This document shows, one piece after another, positions 41,948 to 51,094 of a DNA stretch of 64,000 bases. The notes beneath the pieces were generated by a model. It saw nothing but the letters and a program-made list of their open reading frames with translations, did no database searches and was not told the DNA's origin. Source of the DNA: Lachnospiraceae bacterium (GTDB lineage Bacteria > Bacillota > Clostridia > Lachnospirales > Lachnospiraceae); contig CAJTCH010000020.1 of NCBI GenBank assembly GCA_910574715.1, positions 20,400-84,399 on the forward strand, given 5' to 3'. A program made the translations under genes and the position numbers. How positions within the stretch are numbered: the first letter of the stretch is position 1; the number at the start of each line of letters is the position of its first letter.

Positions 41948-44104
41948 TTATGAGATTCCTTTCATAGTCAGCGCAATACGCTTCTTCTTCATATCCACGC
42001 TCAATACTTTGACATCGACGATATCCCCTACGCTCACGACCTCCAGCGGATGCTTGATGAATTTCTTGTCTGTGATCTCCGAGATATGTACCAGTCCGTC
42101 CTGATGAACTCCGATATCCACGAATACCCCGAAGTCAATCACATTTCTCACCGTGCCTTTGAGGATCATGCCTTCTGTCAGGTCCTTCATCTCCAACACA
42201 TCCGTGCGCAGGATTGGCTTGGGCATCTCATCACGCGGATCTCTTGCCGGCTTCTCCAGCTCTTTGACGATATCCCTCAAAGTAATCTCACCGATCCCAA
42301 GCTCTTCTGCCAGCTTCTTATAATCCTTGACCGTAAGAGACAATCCCACAAGTTTCCCGCCGCTTAGATCTTCCACGGAGAAGCCCTGCTTCTTAAGAAG
42401 CTTCTCTGCCGCCTCATAGGTCTCCGGATGCACGCTCGTCCCGTCTAACGGATTATCCCCGCCCTGGATCCGCATGAATCCGGCGCACTGCTCGAAGGCC
42501 TTGGGGCCAAGCTTCGCGACCTTAAGAAGCTGCTTGCGGCTCACGAATCTACCGTTCTCTTCACGGTATGACACGATATTCTTCGCAATCGTCCCTGAGA
42601 TACCGGATATATAGGAAAGCAGCGGCGCCGACGCAGTATTGAGGTCCACACCGACCCGGTTCACGCAGTCCTCAACGACTCCTGACAATGCCCCGCTTAA
42701 TTTCTTCTGATTCATATCATGCTGATACTGTCCTACTCCGATGGACTTCGGGTCGATCTTAACAAGCTCTGCCAGCGGATCCTGGAGACGCCTGGCGATA
42801 GAGGTCGCACTTCGCTGTCCTACATCAAACTTCGGGAATTCCTCTGATGCCAGCTTGCTCGCTGAATACACGGAAGCGCCCGCTTCATTGACGATCACAT
42901 ACTGCACCTTCTGGGGAATCTCCTTAAGCAGTTCTACGATAAACATCTCCGACTCCCGGGATGCCGTACCATTCCCCACGGAAATCAGCGTGATATTATA
43001 CTTCGCGATAATCTTCTTAAGCACATCCTTCGAAGCCTTAATCTTCTGCGGCGTAGTCGGCGCCGTCGGGTAGATGACCGTCGTTCCGATCACCTTGCCG
43101 GTGGGATCGACAACCGCCAGCTTACATCCTGTACGGAACGCCGGGTCCCATCCAAGGACCGTCTGTCCCACAATCGGAGGCTGCATCAGAAGCTGCTCCA
43201 GGTTCTTCTTGAATACCTCGATGGCTCCGTCCTCCGCCTTCTCCGTCAGGTCATTGCGGATCTCCCTCTCGATTGCCGGCGCGATCAGACGCTTGTAGCT
43301 GTCTTCCGCCACAGCCTTCAATATCGGTGTCGTATACGGGTTATCGCCATGGAGCGTCTTCTTCTCCAGATAACGGATGATATCTTCTTCCGGCGCCTCG
43401 ATCTTGACCGTCAGGAACTTCTCCTTCTCCCCTCGGTTGAGCGCCAGAACCCTGTGTCCCGCAAGACGGTTCACCGGTTCTTCAAAATCATAATACATCT
43501 CGTATACGGACTCTGCCTTCTCATCCTTCGCAGCCGAGATGACGCGCCCTTTCTGCGCCGTGATCTTCCTGATCCAGCTACGGTAATCCGCTTCGTCGGA
43601 TATGCTCTCTGCGATGATATCCTTCGCCCCTGCGATCGCATCTTCTACTGTATTGACCTCTTTCTCCGGATTCAAATATTCTGCCGCCAGTTCTTCTACC
43701 GGCTGCTTCGTCTTCTGCAGCATGATAACCGCTGCTAATGGTTCTAATCCCTTCTCCTTCGCAATGGTCGCCCTGGTCCTCCTCTTCGGCCGATATGGAC
43801 GGTACAGATCTTCTACCACAACTAACGTCTCCGCCGCAAGAATCTGCTTCTTAAGCTCTTCCGTAAGCTTCCCCTGTTCCTCTATACTGGTCAGTACCTG
43901 CTCCTTCTTGTCCTCCAGATTGCGCAGGTACGTCAGTCTCTCATGCAGCTTACGAAGCTGCTCGTCATCCAGGGTTCCCGTTGCTTCTTTTCTATATCGA
44001 GCGATAAACGGTATGGTATTGCCCTCGTCGATCAGCTTGACCGCCGCATCCACCTGCCACTTCTTCACACCAAGTTCTTCTGTGATCTTCTGATTAATGT
44101 CCAT
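41948..44104 (-). CDS. tex: Tex-family S1 RNA-binding transcription accessory protein
   Basis: 718 residues, full length for Tex. The order is the N-terminal Tex domain, a YqgF-like RNase H fold (about 320-450, GWDPAFRTGCKLAVVDPTGK as its start), helix-hairpin-helix repeats (SGTIAKNIVSYREENGRF) and a C-terminal S1 domain (about 640-715, GMILKGTVRNVIDFGVFVDI). Tex binds nucleic acid and affects transcription; cytoplasmic. A 40-bp gap separates it from the YitT gene downstream. Confidence 0.95.
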   Translation of the reverse strand: MDINQKITEELGVKKWQVDAAVKLIDEGNTIPFIARYRKEATGTLDDEQLRKLHERLTYLRNLEDKKEQVLTSIEEQGKLTEELKKQILAAETLVVVEDLYRPYRPKRRTRATIAKEKGLEPLAAVIMLQKTKQPVEELAAEYLNPEKEVNTVEDAIAGAKDIIAESISDEADYRSWIRKITAQKGRVISAAKDEKAESVYEMYYDFEEPVNRLAGHRVLALNRGEKEKFLTVKIEAPEEDIIRYLEKKTLHGDNPYTTPILKAVAEDSYKRLIAPAIEREIRNDLTEKAEDGAIEVFKKNLEQLLMQPPIVGQTVLGWDPAFRTGCKLAVVDPTGKVIGTTVIYPTAPTTPQKIKASKDVLKKIIAKYNITLISVGNGTASRESEMFIVELLKEIPQKVQYVIVNEAGASVYSASKLASEEFPKFDVGQRSATSIARRLQDPLAELVKIDPKSIGVGQYQHDMNQKKLSGALSGVVEDCVNRVGVDLNTASAPLLSYISGISGTIAKNIVSYREENGRFVSRKQLLKVAKLGPKAFEQCAGFMRIQGGDNPLDGTSVHPETYEAAEKLLKKQGFSVEDLSGGKLVGLSLTVKDYKKLAEELGIGEITLRDIVKELEKPARDPRDEMPKPILRTDVLEMKDLTEGMILKGTVRNVIDFGVFVDIGVHQDGLVHISEITDKKFIKHPLEVVSVGDIVDVKVLSVDMKKKRIALTMKGIS

Positions 44105-44203
44105 AAAATATTCCTTTCTATGCTAAAAACATTCCGGTTTTTATTATATCGGAATTCCATGGATTGTGCAATGGAATACTTAATACCGAGTTCACTCTGT
44201 TTA

Positions 44204-44232
44204 TTGAAAATCAAAGGCCGCTATGCTATAAT
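44204..44232 (+). promoter_or_regulatory. Promoter of the TetR-family gene
   Basis: TTGAAA (44204-44209), 17-bp spacer, TATAAT (44227-44232), 38 bp before the ATG. Confidence 0.75.
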
Positions 44233-44269
44233 CGTTTTTGGACAAAATCACTCAAGGAGTTTTATCATA

Positions 44270-44872
44270 ATGAATCAGGAAACACAGGAATTATCCAAGC
44301 AGCAATTAAAATCTCAGGAGACAAAAGGGAAGATCTTCCGCGCCGCCAAGAGCATCCTGCAAAAAAAAGGCTACGAGCAGCTCTCCATCAAGAATATCTG
44401 CGAAGAAGCCGGCGTCTCTAACGGGAGCTTTTATCACCATTTTAAGACCAAGGACGATCTTCTCTCTTACTACATAGAAGAGCAGCCCAACATCAATCCC
44501 GATCTTCTGGACATGCCGAAGAATCCCAAGGAAGCGAAGCAGGCCATCATCTATGTATACCTGAATTATGTACATTATTGCCAGAAGCTTGGGGTTGAAT
44601 TCATGGCGAATTATTATACCCCCAAGAACCAGTCGTTGAATCCTCTGACCCGTACAGAACGCCCCTATCCGATCGTTACTGTGGCTGATTATCTCAGGAA
44701 AGCAATTGATGCCGGTATCGTATCCTTGTCCGCCGACCTTGAGGACATCACAACGGATATCCGCATGATCGTGATCGGTAATGTCTTCGAATGGTGCCTG
44801 AAGAACGGCGAGGCTGACTTTGAAGGAAATATGCGGCGTTCTTTGGAGATCTATTTGGATGGGTGTTTTTAA
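44270..44872 (+). CDS. TetR/AcrR-family transcriptional regulator
   Basis: 200 residues. The N-terminal helix-turn-helix is textbook TetR: KIFRAAKSILQKKGYEQLSI then ICEEAGVSNGSFYHHFKTKDDLLSYYI (about residues 20-66; shown here as ICEEAGVSNGSFYHHFKTKD). The rest is a ligand-binding helical domain. AAGGAG precedes the ATG at 44270; longer upstream frames run into the tex gene region and lack a site. No obvious target next to it; autoregulation is likely. Confidence 0.9.
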   Translation: MNQETQELSKQQLKSQETKGKIFRAAKSILQKKGYEQLSIKNICEEAGVSNGSFYHHFKTKDDLLSYYIEEQPNINPDLLDMPKNPKEAKQAIIYVYLNYVHYCQKLGVEFMANYYTPKNQSLNPLTRTERPYPIVTVADYLRKAIDAGIVSLSADLEDITTDIRMIVIGNVFEWCLKNGEADFEGNMRRSLEIYLDGCF

Positions 44873-45091
44873 TGGCAGCTCCTTGGAACAGCCGCCGGCG
44901 GTTCCAAGGAGCGCTAATGCGAAAATCCTTCGAGCAAGCGGACTCAAAGGATTTCTAGAAGGGAATATGGTAGTGAAACCATTTAACAATAATATCTTGT
45001 AACTGTATTATAACTCTGTCCTGCAAATAAATCCAATCACTAATTATAATATAACTTTTCTATTTATAGATATTATCTATGAGGAGGCTCT
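44873..45091. repeat. Intergenic hairpins after the TetR gene
   Basis: Two strong inverted repeats: GCTCCTTGGAAC / GTTCCAAGGAGC (44878-44912) and AAATCCTT / AAGGATTT (44923-44954). They may act as terminator or belong to a dispersed repeat. The rest to 45091 is AT-rich and holds the promoter region and GAGGAGG site of the lipid kinase gene. Confidence 0.5.
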
Positions 45092-46024
45092 ATGTATATT
45101 TTTATTGTCAATCCCAATTCCCGTTCCGGGATGGGATCGCGGATATGGAACACCGTAGAACCCGTTTTAAACGAACGCAATATCCGATACCGCGTATTTT
45201 TCACCAAATATCAGCGCCATGCTGTTAAACTCGTCCGCGAGATCACTTCCGACGGTCAGGCACATACCATTATCGTACTTGGCGGGGACGGAACGGTCAA
45301 CGAAGTGGTCAACGGCATCGCAGACCTGTCTAAGACCACGCTCGGTTACATTCCCACAGGGTCAAGCAACGATTTCGCACGCAGCCTTTGCATACCCACT
45401 GATCCGCTGACGGCTCTTGACAACATCCTCCGGCCGTCCCGTTACCTGTCTGTCAATATTGGTATTCTTACATATAACAATAAGAACGGTGTTAAGAAAC
45501 GACGTTTTGCCGTTAGCACGGGGATGGGCTTCGACGCCTGTATCTGCCATGAAGCTATGATCTCGCACGTGAAAGTTCTGCTCAACAAGCTCCGCCTTGG
45601 AAAGCTTACCTATGTGGGGATCGCGCTCCGCCAGCTCCTTACGCTTACTCCCTGCCGGGTCACTGTGACCCTGGATGACAGCCGCAGGATAAGCTTTGAC
45701 AGGGCATATTTCGCGACTGCCATGAATTTCAAATACGAAGGGGGCGGATTCAAGTTCTGTCCAGATGCAGACTGCTGCGACGGACTCTTGGACATCATCG
45801 TTATCTCCAACCTGTCTAAGCTCAAGATCCTTACCCTGCTGCCAACTGCCTACAATGGATGGCATACACGTTTTAAGGGAGTCTATACCTACACCTGTAG
45901 AAAGGCGGAATTCAAAAGCGCCGCTCCCCTTCCTGTCCACACAGACGGGGAACCCATCTATAAGCAGACACAACTCACTCTGTCCCTGGAACAGGAGAAA
46001 TTACGCGTCATCGCCATGCCGTAG
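45092..46024 (+). CDS. Diacylglycerol/lipid kinase (DagK/YegS family)
   Basis: 310 residues. The nucleotide-binding motif GGDGTVNEVVNGI (about residues 67-79) and PTGSSNDFARSL (about 92-103) are those of bacterial lipid kinases; the C-terminal beta-sandwich includes GGGFKFCPDADCCDGLLD. It phosphorylates diacylglycerol or a similar lipid at the membrane. GAGGAGG precedes the ATG. It is followed by a glycerophosphodiesterase gene 49 bp later, so both may recycle lipid headgroups. Confidence 0.92.
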   Translation: MYIFIVNPNSRSGMGSRIWNTVEPVLNERNIRYRVFFTKYQRHAVKLVREITSDGQAHTIIVLGGDGTVNEVVNGIADLSKTTLGYIPTGSSNDFARSLCIPTDPLTALDNILRPSRYLSVNIGILTYNNKNGVKKRRFAVSTGMGFDACICHEAMISHVKVLLNKLRLGKLTYVGIALRQLLTLTPCRVTVTLDDSRRISFDRAYFATAMNFKYEGGGFKFCPDADCCDGLLDIIVISNLSKLKILTLLPTAYNGWHTRFKGVYTYTCRKAEFKSAAPLPVHTDGEPIYKQTQLTLSLEQEKLRVIAMP

Positions 46025-46073
46025 ACATCCGCCGCAGCCTCCCTTATCTTCCAAAAGAAAGAGGTCCATCAAG

Positions 46074-46892
46074 ATGATCCTTATACTTAACTTGTTCATA
46101 ACCATCGTTATATTATATGTATTCGCAATCCTCCCCCGGTTCTCCAGGAGAAAGGAGATGTTCGTCTACCGGCAGACTATGTTCGCCCACCGGGGCTATC
46201 ATTGTATTGAACGGGGCATACCGGAGAATTCAATGGCTGCATTCCGCGCCGCCATAGAAAAAGGCTACGGCATAGAGATCGATCTGCACCTGACCAGGGA
46301 CGGACAGCTCGCAGTCTTCCACGACGATACACTGGAACGTATCTGCGGACAGCCGGATACAATAGAAGATATGACCTTCGAGGAATTAAAAACCTGCCGT
46401 CTTAGCGGCACCTCTGAGATAATTCCCTCTTTTCATGACGTATTATCACTGGTAAACGGCAAGGTTCCGCTGCTGATCGAGCTTAAGATCCCTGATTCCT
46501 CCGAACAGATCTGCCGGGAAACGCTGGCGCAGCTTGACCATTATCAGGGTCCTTTCCTGATTCAGTCCTTTAATACCATTGGTATCCGGTGGTTCCGGCT
46601 CCATGCGCCGCATATTCTGAGAGGCCAGCTCTCGTCTGACCTGACGCGTGAAGGTCATAAGGAAGCCTGGATCCTCCGTTTTATGGTCAAACATTTATTC
46701 TCAAATTTCCTGGGAAGGCCTGATTTTATCTCATATGGCTTAAATGACCTTCCGATTGTAAATGTATGGATACTCAAACATATATTACATGTGCCGGTCG
46801 CTGTATGGACACTCAATACTCCGGATATGCTAGAAAGAGGAAGACAACATTATGATATCCAGATATTCGAAAGACAACATGAAAATTATTAA
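46074..46892 (+). CDS. Glycerophosphodiester phosphodiesterase, membrane-anchored
   Basis: 272 residues. One N-terminal membrane segment (about 3-22), then a GDPD TIM barrel: FAHRGYH and PENSMAAF, EIDLHLTRDGQLAVFHDDTL with the metal-binding Glu/Asp and catalytic His. It releases glycerol-3-phosphate from glycerophosphodiesters. AAAGAGG lies before the ATG at 46074. A longer upstream frame overlaps the kinase gene out of frame and is rejected. Confidence 0.9.
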   Translation: MILILNLFITIVILYVFAILPRFSRRKEMFVYRQTMFAHRGYHCIERGIPENSMAAFRAAIEKGYGIEIDLHLTRDGQLAVFHDDTLERICGQPDTIEDMTFEELKTCRLSGTSEIIPSFHDVLSLVNGKVPLLIELKIPDSSEQICRETLAQLDHYQGPFLIQSFNTIGIRWFRLHAPHILRGQLSSDLTREGHKEAWILRFMVKHLFSNFLGRPDFISYGLNDLPIVNVWILKHILHVPVAVWTLNTPDMLERGRQHYDIQIFERQHENY

Positions 46893-47002
46893 CAAACGGT
46901 GAACATTGTTGTTGATTCCTTTTTTTCATGTTATAATTTAAGCTGAACTGTGAATATGCTGTATTATATATTGATTTTCAGGCTTATGAAGGGGTAATTA
47001 TT

Positions 47003-47671
47003 ATGAAAGCCATCGAGAGGGTTAAGAAATTTATCAAAGACTACCGCCATGCATGGGTATTATTGTATGGCCTGATCTATATGCCATGGTTTGTTTATCT
47101 GGAAAGACGGACAGATGTCCATTATTTTCTGATTCATTCCCCGATCGACGACTATATCCCCTTTGTCGAATATTTCATCGTACCTTATCTGCTGTGGTTT
47201 GTATTTGTCGCCGCAGCGGCCGGATATTTTTTCTTCACCGACAAGAGAGGCTATTACCGCTTATGTGCGTTCCTTATCGCCGGGATGACATTCTTTCTGC
47301 TTTTGTGCACGGTTTTCCCAAACGGGCTGAATCTGCGCCCGGTTACATTTGAACGGGAGAATGTATTCGTAGACCTGGTAAGACACATTTACAGAACCGA
47401 TACGCCGACGAACGTGCTGCCGAGCATCCACGTATTCAACTCCATCGGAGTCTGTATCGCCATCTGGCACAGCGACGCCTTGAAAAAACACAGGAAGATC
47501 CAGTATGCTTCTTATCTGCTGGCGGTCTTGATCATTCTGTCCACCATGTTCCTGAAACAGCATTCCGTGACAGACGTGATCGCAGCATTTGCTTTGGCAT
47601 GTGTGATCTATCCATTTGTATATGCCGCTCAGGCGAAGAAAGCGCCTAAGCTTTCACACCAGCCAATTTAA
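47003..47671 (+). CDS. PAP2-family membrane phosphatase-like protein
   Basis: 222 residues with six predicted membrane segments. PSIHVFNSIG and FLKQHSVTDVIAAF match the second and third PAP2 (type 2 phosphatidic acid phosphatase) motifs; the first motif (KxxxxxxRP) is weak (NGLNLRPVTF). It may dephosphorylate a lipid phosphate. Fits with the lipid kinase and phosphodiesterase upstream on the same strand. Confidence 0.82.
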   Translation: MKAIERVKKFIKDYRHAWVLLYGLIYMPWFVYLERRTDVHYFLIHSPIDDYIPFVEYFIVPYLLWFVFVAAAAGYFFFTDKRGYYRLCAFLIAGMTFFLLLCTVFPNGLNLRPVTFERENVFVDLVRHIYRTDTPTNVLPSIHVFNSIGVCIAIWHSDALKKHRKIQYASYLLAVLIILSTMFLKQHSVTDVIAAFALACVIYPFVYAAQAKKAPKLSHQPI

Positions 47672-47701
47672 AATATTTATCATAAGAGGAGGATGCAGAC
47701 T

Positions 47702-48124
47702 ATGTATGCAGAATTTAGTGACAACCTGGTAACAGGCAACGAGATGATCGATTCTCACCACAAGGAGCTGATCGACCGTATCAACAAATTATTAGACAGT
47801 TGCGAACAGAGCAATGAGAAGACCGCCGCGATCAAGATGATGGACTATCTTGCAGATTACACGGATTTCCATTTCTCCGCAGAAGAGCAGCTTCAGAAGG
47901 ATATCGACTATCCGGGATACGAACAGCACAAGGCTCAGCATGAAGCCTTCAAGAACACCATCAAAGAGCTTGAAGAGATGTTGGTAGAAGAAGAAGGTCC
48001 GTCCAATGCTTTCGTAGAGAAGGTCCAGGAGAACGTGATCAAGTGGTTTTATACACATATCGAAGGCTTTGACAGATCTGTTGCCGAATACAAGTTCATG
48101 AAAGAGAACAACGAAAGACTGTAA
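47702..48124 (+). CDS. Bacteriohemerythrin
   Basis: 140 residues. Di-iron ligands: SHHKELIDRIN, HFSAEEQLQKDIDYPGYEQH, HKAQHEAF and HIEGFD, the standard H...HxxxE...HxxxH...HxxxxD set. It binds oxygen reversibly, in anaerobes probably as a scavenger or sensor. AGGAGG lies nine bases before the ATG at 47702; the ATG three codons earlier overlaps that site. Confidence 0.92.
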   Translation: MYAEFSDNLVTGNEMIDSHHKELIDRINKLLDSCEQSNEKTAAIKMMDYLADYTDFHFSAEEQLQKDIDYPGYEQHKAQHEAFKNTIKELEEMLVEEEGPSNAFVEKVQENVIKWFYTHIEGFDRSVAEYKFMKENNERL

Positions 48125-48148
48125 CCATTGTCATATGGTTACATAATT

Positions 48149-48193
48149 AATAGGGATACCGCGAAGCAATTACTGTTTCACGGCATCCCTATT
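48149..48193. terminator. Bidirectional terminator, hemerythrin and sfsA-mutY genes
   Basis: Stem AATAGGGATaCCG / CGGcATCCCTATT with a loop of about 19 bases between two convergent genes. Confidence 0.8.
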
Positions 48194-48209
48194 TACTTTC
48201 GTCTTCAAG

Positions 48210-50006
48210 CTACTCTCTGATCCCTGCATATCTTGTATAGTATTCATATGCCGACGGAATGGGATATTCCTTCTCTAGCTTCTCCGGGGAAATGAAGAGG
48301 AATCCCTTCTCGTTCGTTCTCTCCAATTCATCCACAAGGATCTCATATCCTGCCATATGCCATTCGATATGGCTGAAAATGTGCTTTGCCTCCCCCAACG
48401 CTTTGATCCTGACCGGCATCAGACCGATCTTCTTACTGTAAACCGCCGCTTCATTAAGAGACAGATGCCCGGATACGCCCGGGAACTCGTACAGGCCTGC
48501 AAGCAGCCCCTTAGAAGGACGCTTGCGGATCGCAAGCTTTCTCCCGTCCCTGAACAGGAATACGGTCCGATCCTCTATCCTCCTCGCCTTGCCCTTGCTC
48601 TTCACCGGAATCTCTGCTGCCGCTCCCTGCTCCCTTGCCGCGCAAAAACCAGCGGCCGGACATTCGCCGCACTTAGGCTCCCCATTGGGTACACAGACAA
48701 GGGCTCCAAGCTCGATCAATCCCTGATTGAAATCACCGGCCGCATCCCGCGGAATCACCGGCTCTAACAATTCCTCTATCTTCTTACGCACGCTCTGCTT
48801 CCCGATATCCTCACGGCTCCCTGTGATCCTGGATATGACTCGTAATACATTGCCGTCCACCGCAGGCTTGGGAATCCCGTAGGCAAACGCACTGATCGCG
48901 CCCGCCGTATAATTGCCGATTCCTTTCAGCAAGCGAATCTCCTCATAGGTATTCGGAAACTCCCCATTGTAGTCTGCCATAATCTGCTGCGCCGCCTTCT
49001 GCATATTCCGCACGCGGTTGTAGTATCCCAAGCCTTCCCATAGTTTAAGCAGCATATCTTCCTGCGCCTCTGCCAGTTTCTTTACCGTAGGCAGTTCTCT
49101 TAGGAAACGCTCATAATACGGCTTCACCGCCTCTACCCTGGTCTGCTGCAGCATGATCTCCGATACCCAGACCCGGTAGGCGTCAGCTTCTCTGCGCCAA
49201 GGAAGATCCCTTTTGTGCTCCCGATACCAGGCTATGACAGGTTCCACAACATCTGCAAGATCCGAATCAGAGCGCTTAACAGCTTCATCCGCACATGCCG
49301 CGTTGTCCGCCCGCTGATCGAATTGATCGAATACAACCGGTACCTCATCCGCAATATGAATATCATCCTTCCTCACGTCACAGTCATACGAAAGAATGTG
49401 GACGCCAGCTCTCGCCGCATCCATAAGCGCCTCGCCAAATGCCGGATGCGTGTCCATGTTCGGCGTAAAATACCGGACGTCTTTCATCTGTACCACGAAA
49501 AACACATATGCCTCATAGCCTTCCTTCACAGCCAACTTAAGCTCCTCCACGTGCTTAACCGCACGGTCGCTCGGCGCATCGGGAAATCGCACCACCCCGT
49601 CCTCCTCAAGGGTAACGCCCTTTACCTCAATGAATATCTTCTTGCCGTCCGCTTCCACATACAGGTCAAAACGAGAACTGCCATAAGTGTATTCCGGGCG
49701 TATCCGGGTTATGTCTTTAAAAAGGTTTCCCTCTTCTAACCACTCTTTCACCAGATGATTGGGAATCTGAGAATCCATATTCACCATACGGCTGCCCTTC
49801 TTAACCGCGATCAGATCCCACTTCGTCTTCCGGTCCGGCTTGTCTGATTCCTGGACATAGACCACAGCGCCCGGCACCAGCAGCTCCGCACAGCGGCCCG
49901 TATTCTTAACATGGACTGTCTCAGCGCTTCCTTTTATATTAATATGCGCAATAAACCGGTTGGGGCGGTCTATGAACGTTCCCCGGCGGATATTCGTGTA
50001 GTGCAT
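48210..50006 (-). CDS. mutY: SfsA-MutY fusion: nuclease-like plus A/G-specific adenine glycosylase
   Basis: 598 residues in one frame. Residues about 1-230 are SfsA (NTGRCAELLVPGA, YGSSRFDLYVEADGKKIFIE, VKGVTLEEDGVVRFPDAPSD as core). Residues about 250-598 are MutY: DLPWRREADAYRVWVSEIML with the catalytic Glu, helix-hairpin-helix LKGIGNYTAGAI, VDGNVLRVISR with the catalytic Asp, four Cys for the [4Fe-4S] cluster (CVPNGEPKCGECPAAGFC), and a C-terminal NUDIX-like 8-oxoG recognition domain. MutY removes A opposite 8-oxoG. SfsA is a DNA-binding/nuclease-like protein. The linker is acidic and there is no stop or frameshift, so the fusion is real in this sequence. The DUF624 gene ends at the base before its start. 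Confidence 0.92.
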   Translation of the reverse strand: MHYTNIRRGTFIDRPNRFIAHINIKGSAETVHVKNTGRCAELLVPGAVVYVQESDKPDRKTKWDLIAVKKGSRMVNMDSQIPNHLVKEWLEEGNLFKDITRIRPEYTYGSSRFDLYVEADGKKIFIEVKGVTLEEDGVVRFPDAPSDRAVKHVEELKLAVKEGYEAYVFFVVQMKDVRYFTPNMDTHPAFGEALMDAARAGVHILSYDCDVRKDDIHIADEVPVVFDQFDQRADNAACADEAVKRSDSDLADVVEPVIAWYREHKRDLPWRREADAYRVWVSEIMLQQTRVEAVKPYYERFLRELPTVKKLAEAQEDMLLKLWEGLGYYNRVRNMQKAAQQIMADYNGEFPNTYEEIRLLKGIGNYTAGAISAFAYGIPKPAVDGNVLRVISRITGSREDIGKQSVRKKIEELLEPVIPRDAAGDFNQGLIELGALVCVPNGEPKCGECPAAGFCAAREQGAAAEIPVKSKGKARRIEDRTVFLFRDGRKLAIRKRPSKGLLAGLYEFPGVSGHLSLNEAAVYSKKIGLMPVRIKALGEAKHIFSHIEWHMAGYEILVDELERTNEKGFLFISPEKLEKEYPIPSAYEYYTRYAGIRE

Positions 50007-50681
50007 CTATTCCTCCTTCTCATCCGTTATACAAGCCTCTTCCTGGCTGCGGTCTTCCTCCTTCTCAAGATAAGGCCTGAACAGCCTGTACAGCATCAGT
50101 GAATTCAGGTAAGCCGTAAGCCCGAATCCAAAGAAGAACCAACAGCAGGCCCAAAGCGGCATTAGTTTATAATCCTGATAAGTCATATACATCGGAAATA
50201 CCGAGATGATCACGATCAGTATCGTATATGGGAAGCGCATGAACGCGAAGATCACCGCATTCTTGATCTGTCCCGCGGTACTGCTGGTAAATGCCGCGAT
50301 CACAGGGAACACATACAGCGCGAAGATCACCAGGAGCACCAGAAGCCCTTCTGATAATATCATAAGCATATGCCCCGTCTGCCCTGTCTCTGTCCCCAGG
50401 AAACGGATGTTGGTGATCAGGATAAAACCTGCCGCCGCAATTCCAAGCCAGATCACGAGCGACTGGACAAAATTCTCTTTGAACGCACGGAAAAAGGTCT
50501 TGACCGTCCCGTAACTGTTCCCCTTCACAGACCTTAACGAACAGTGATAGAGGGCTGTCAGGGACGGACCGATGGTAACTAAGGGGATGGAACAGAAGAT
50601 AAACAGAATGTTAGCAATCACAATATCCCCGACATTATTCAGAAATTCGTGGACAATATTATCTTGGTTCAGCAAATTCAT
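50007..50681 (-). CDS. DUF624/YesL-family membrane protein
   Basis: 224 residues, four or five membrane segments, beginning MNLLNQDNIVHEFLNNVGDI with a charged C-terminal tail (KEEDRSQEE). YesL-type proteins are often found next to sugar ABC importers; their role is unknown. Transcribed away from the alpha-galactoside importer. Its promoter carries a CAGCGCTT-type site like the one at the importer promoter. AAGGAGGAG precedes the ATG. Confidence 0.85.
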   Translation of the reverse strand: MNLLNQDNIVHEFLNNVGDIVIANILFIFCSIPLVTIGPSLTALYHCSLRSVKGNSYGTVKTFFRAFKENFVQSLVIWLGIAAAGFILITNIRFLGTETGQTGHMLMILSEGLLVLLVIFALYVFPVIAAFTSSTAGQIKNAVIFAFMRFPYTILIVIISVFPMYMTYQDYKLMPLWACCWFFFGFGLTAYLNSLMLYRLFRPYLEKEEDRSQEEACITDEKEE

Positions 50682-50720
50682 AAAGCTACTCCTCCTTATG
50701 TATAAATATCACTGAAAGCT

Positions 50721-50750
50721 ATTGTAGCATTGAAAGCGCTGCCTTGTAAA
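50721..50750 (-). promoter_or_regulatory. Promoter of the DUF624 gene with embedded operator
   Basis: On the minus strand TTTACA (50745-50750), 18-bp spacer, TACAAT (50721-50726). The spacer contains TGAAAGCGCTGCCT (50731-50744, plus-strand reading), which fits a cre or LacI/GalR-type operator with two mismatches. Confidence 0.6.
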
Positions 50751-50998
50751 GGAAAATGGAGCGTATTGCGAATAGATAAATATATTGTCGAAACATGGAA
50801 AAATGTTCGGGCGAAATAGAATAATGTTGGATGAAAGACAGAAAATGTCGAAAGAAACATACAAAGTGCAATATGTTTTCTTATATTTTCATTGATTCTT
50901 TTGTGCGAAATTCGTATATTATCCCCAAAAAAGGTTAAAAAAATAACAAAACCATACAAATAAATAACATTTTTCCATATATTCAAAACATGATACCA

Positions 50999-51049
50999 TT
51001 TAACATTATTCCATGTACATATATAATAAATAGCATGACAGCGCTGGTA
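50999..51049 (+). promoter_or_regulatory. Promoter and operator-like site of the alpha-galactoside importer
   Basis: TTTAAC (50999-51004), 17-bp spacer, TATAAT (51022-51027). TGACAGCGCTGGTA (51036-51049) covers the predicted start point and shares TGAnAGCGCTG with the DUF624 promoter site. The remaining spacer 50751-50998 is AT-rich; it holds an inverted pair CGAAACAT / ATGTTCG at 50789-50809. Confidence 0.6.
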
Positions 51050-51094
51050 AAAAACATGTCAAATTGACGAAACCAATTTAAAGGAGGAGAAATT

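Noticed and set aside
43943..44269. Upstream extension of the TetR regulator
   Set aside because: It runs antisense to tex and through a promoter; the ATG at 44270 has AAGGAG and begins a standard TetR protein.
45765..46073. Upstream extension of the glycerophosphodiesterase
   Set aside because: It overlaps the lipid kinase gene out of frame and lacks family similarity; the start at 46074 has a ribosome site and a signal anchor.
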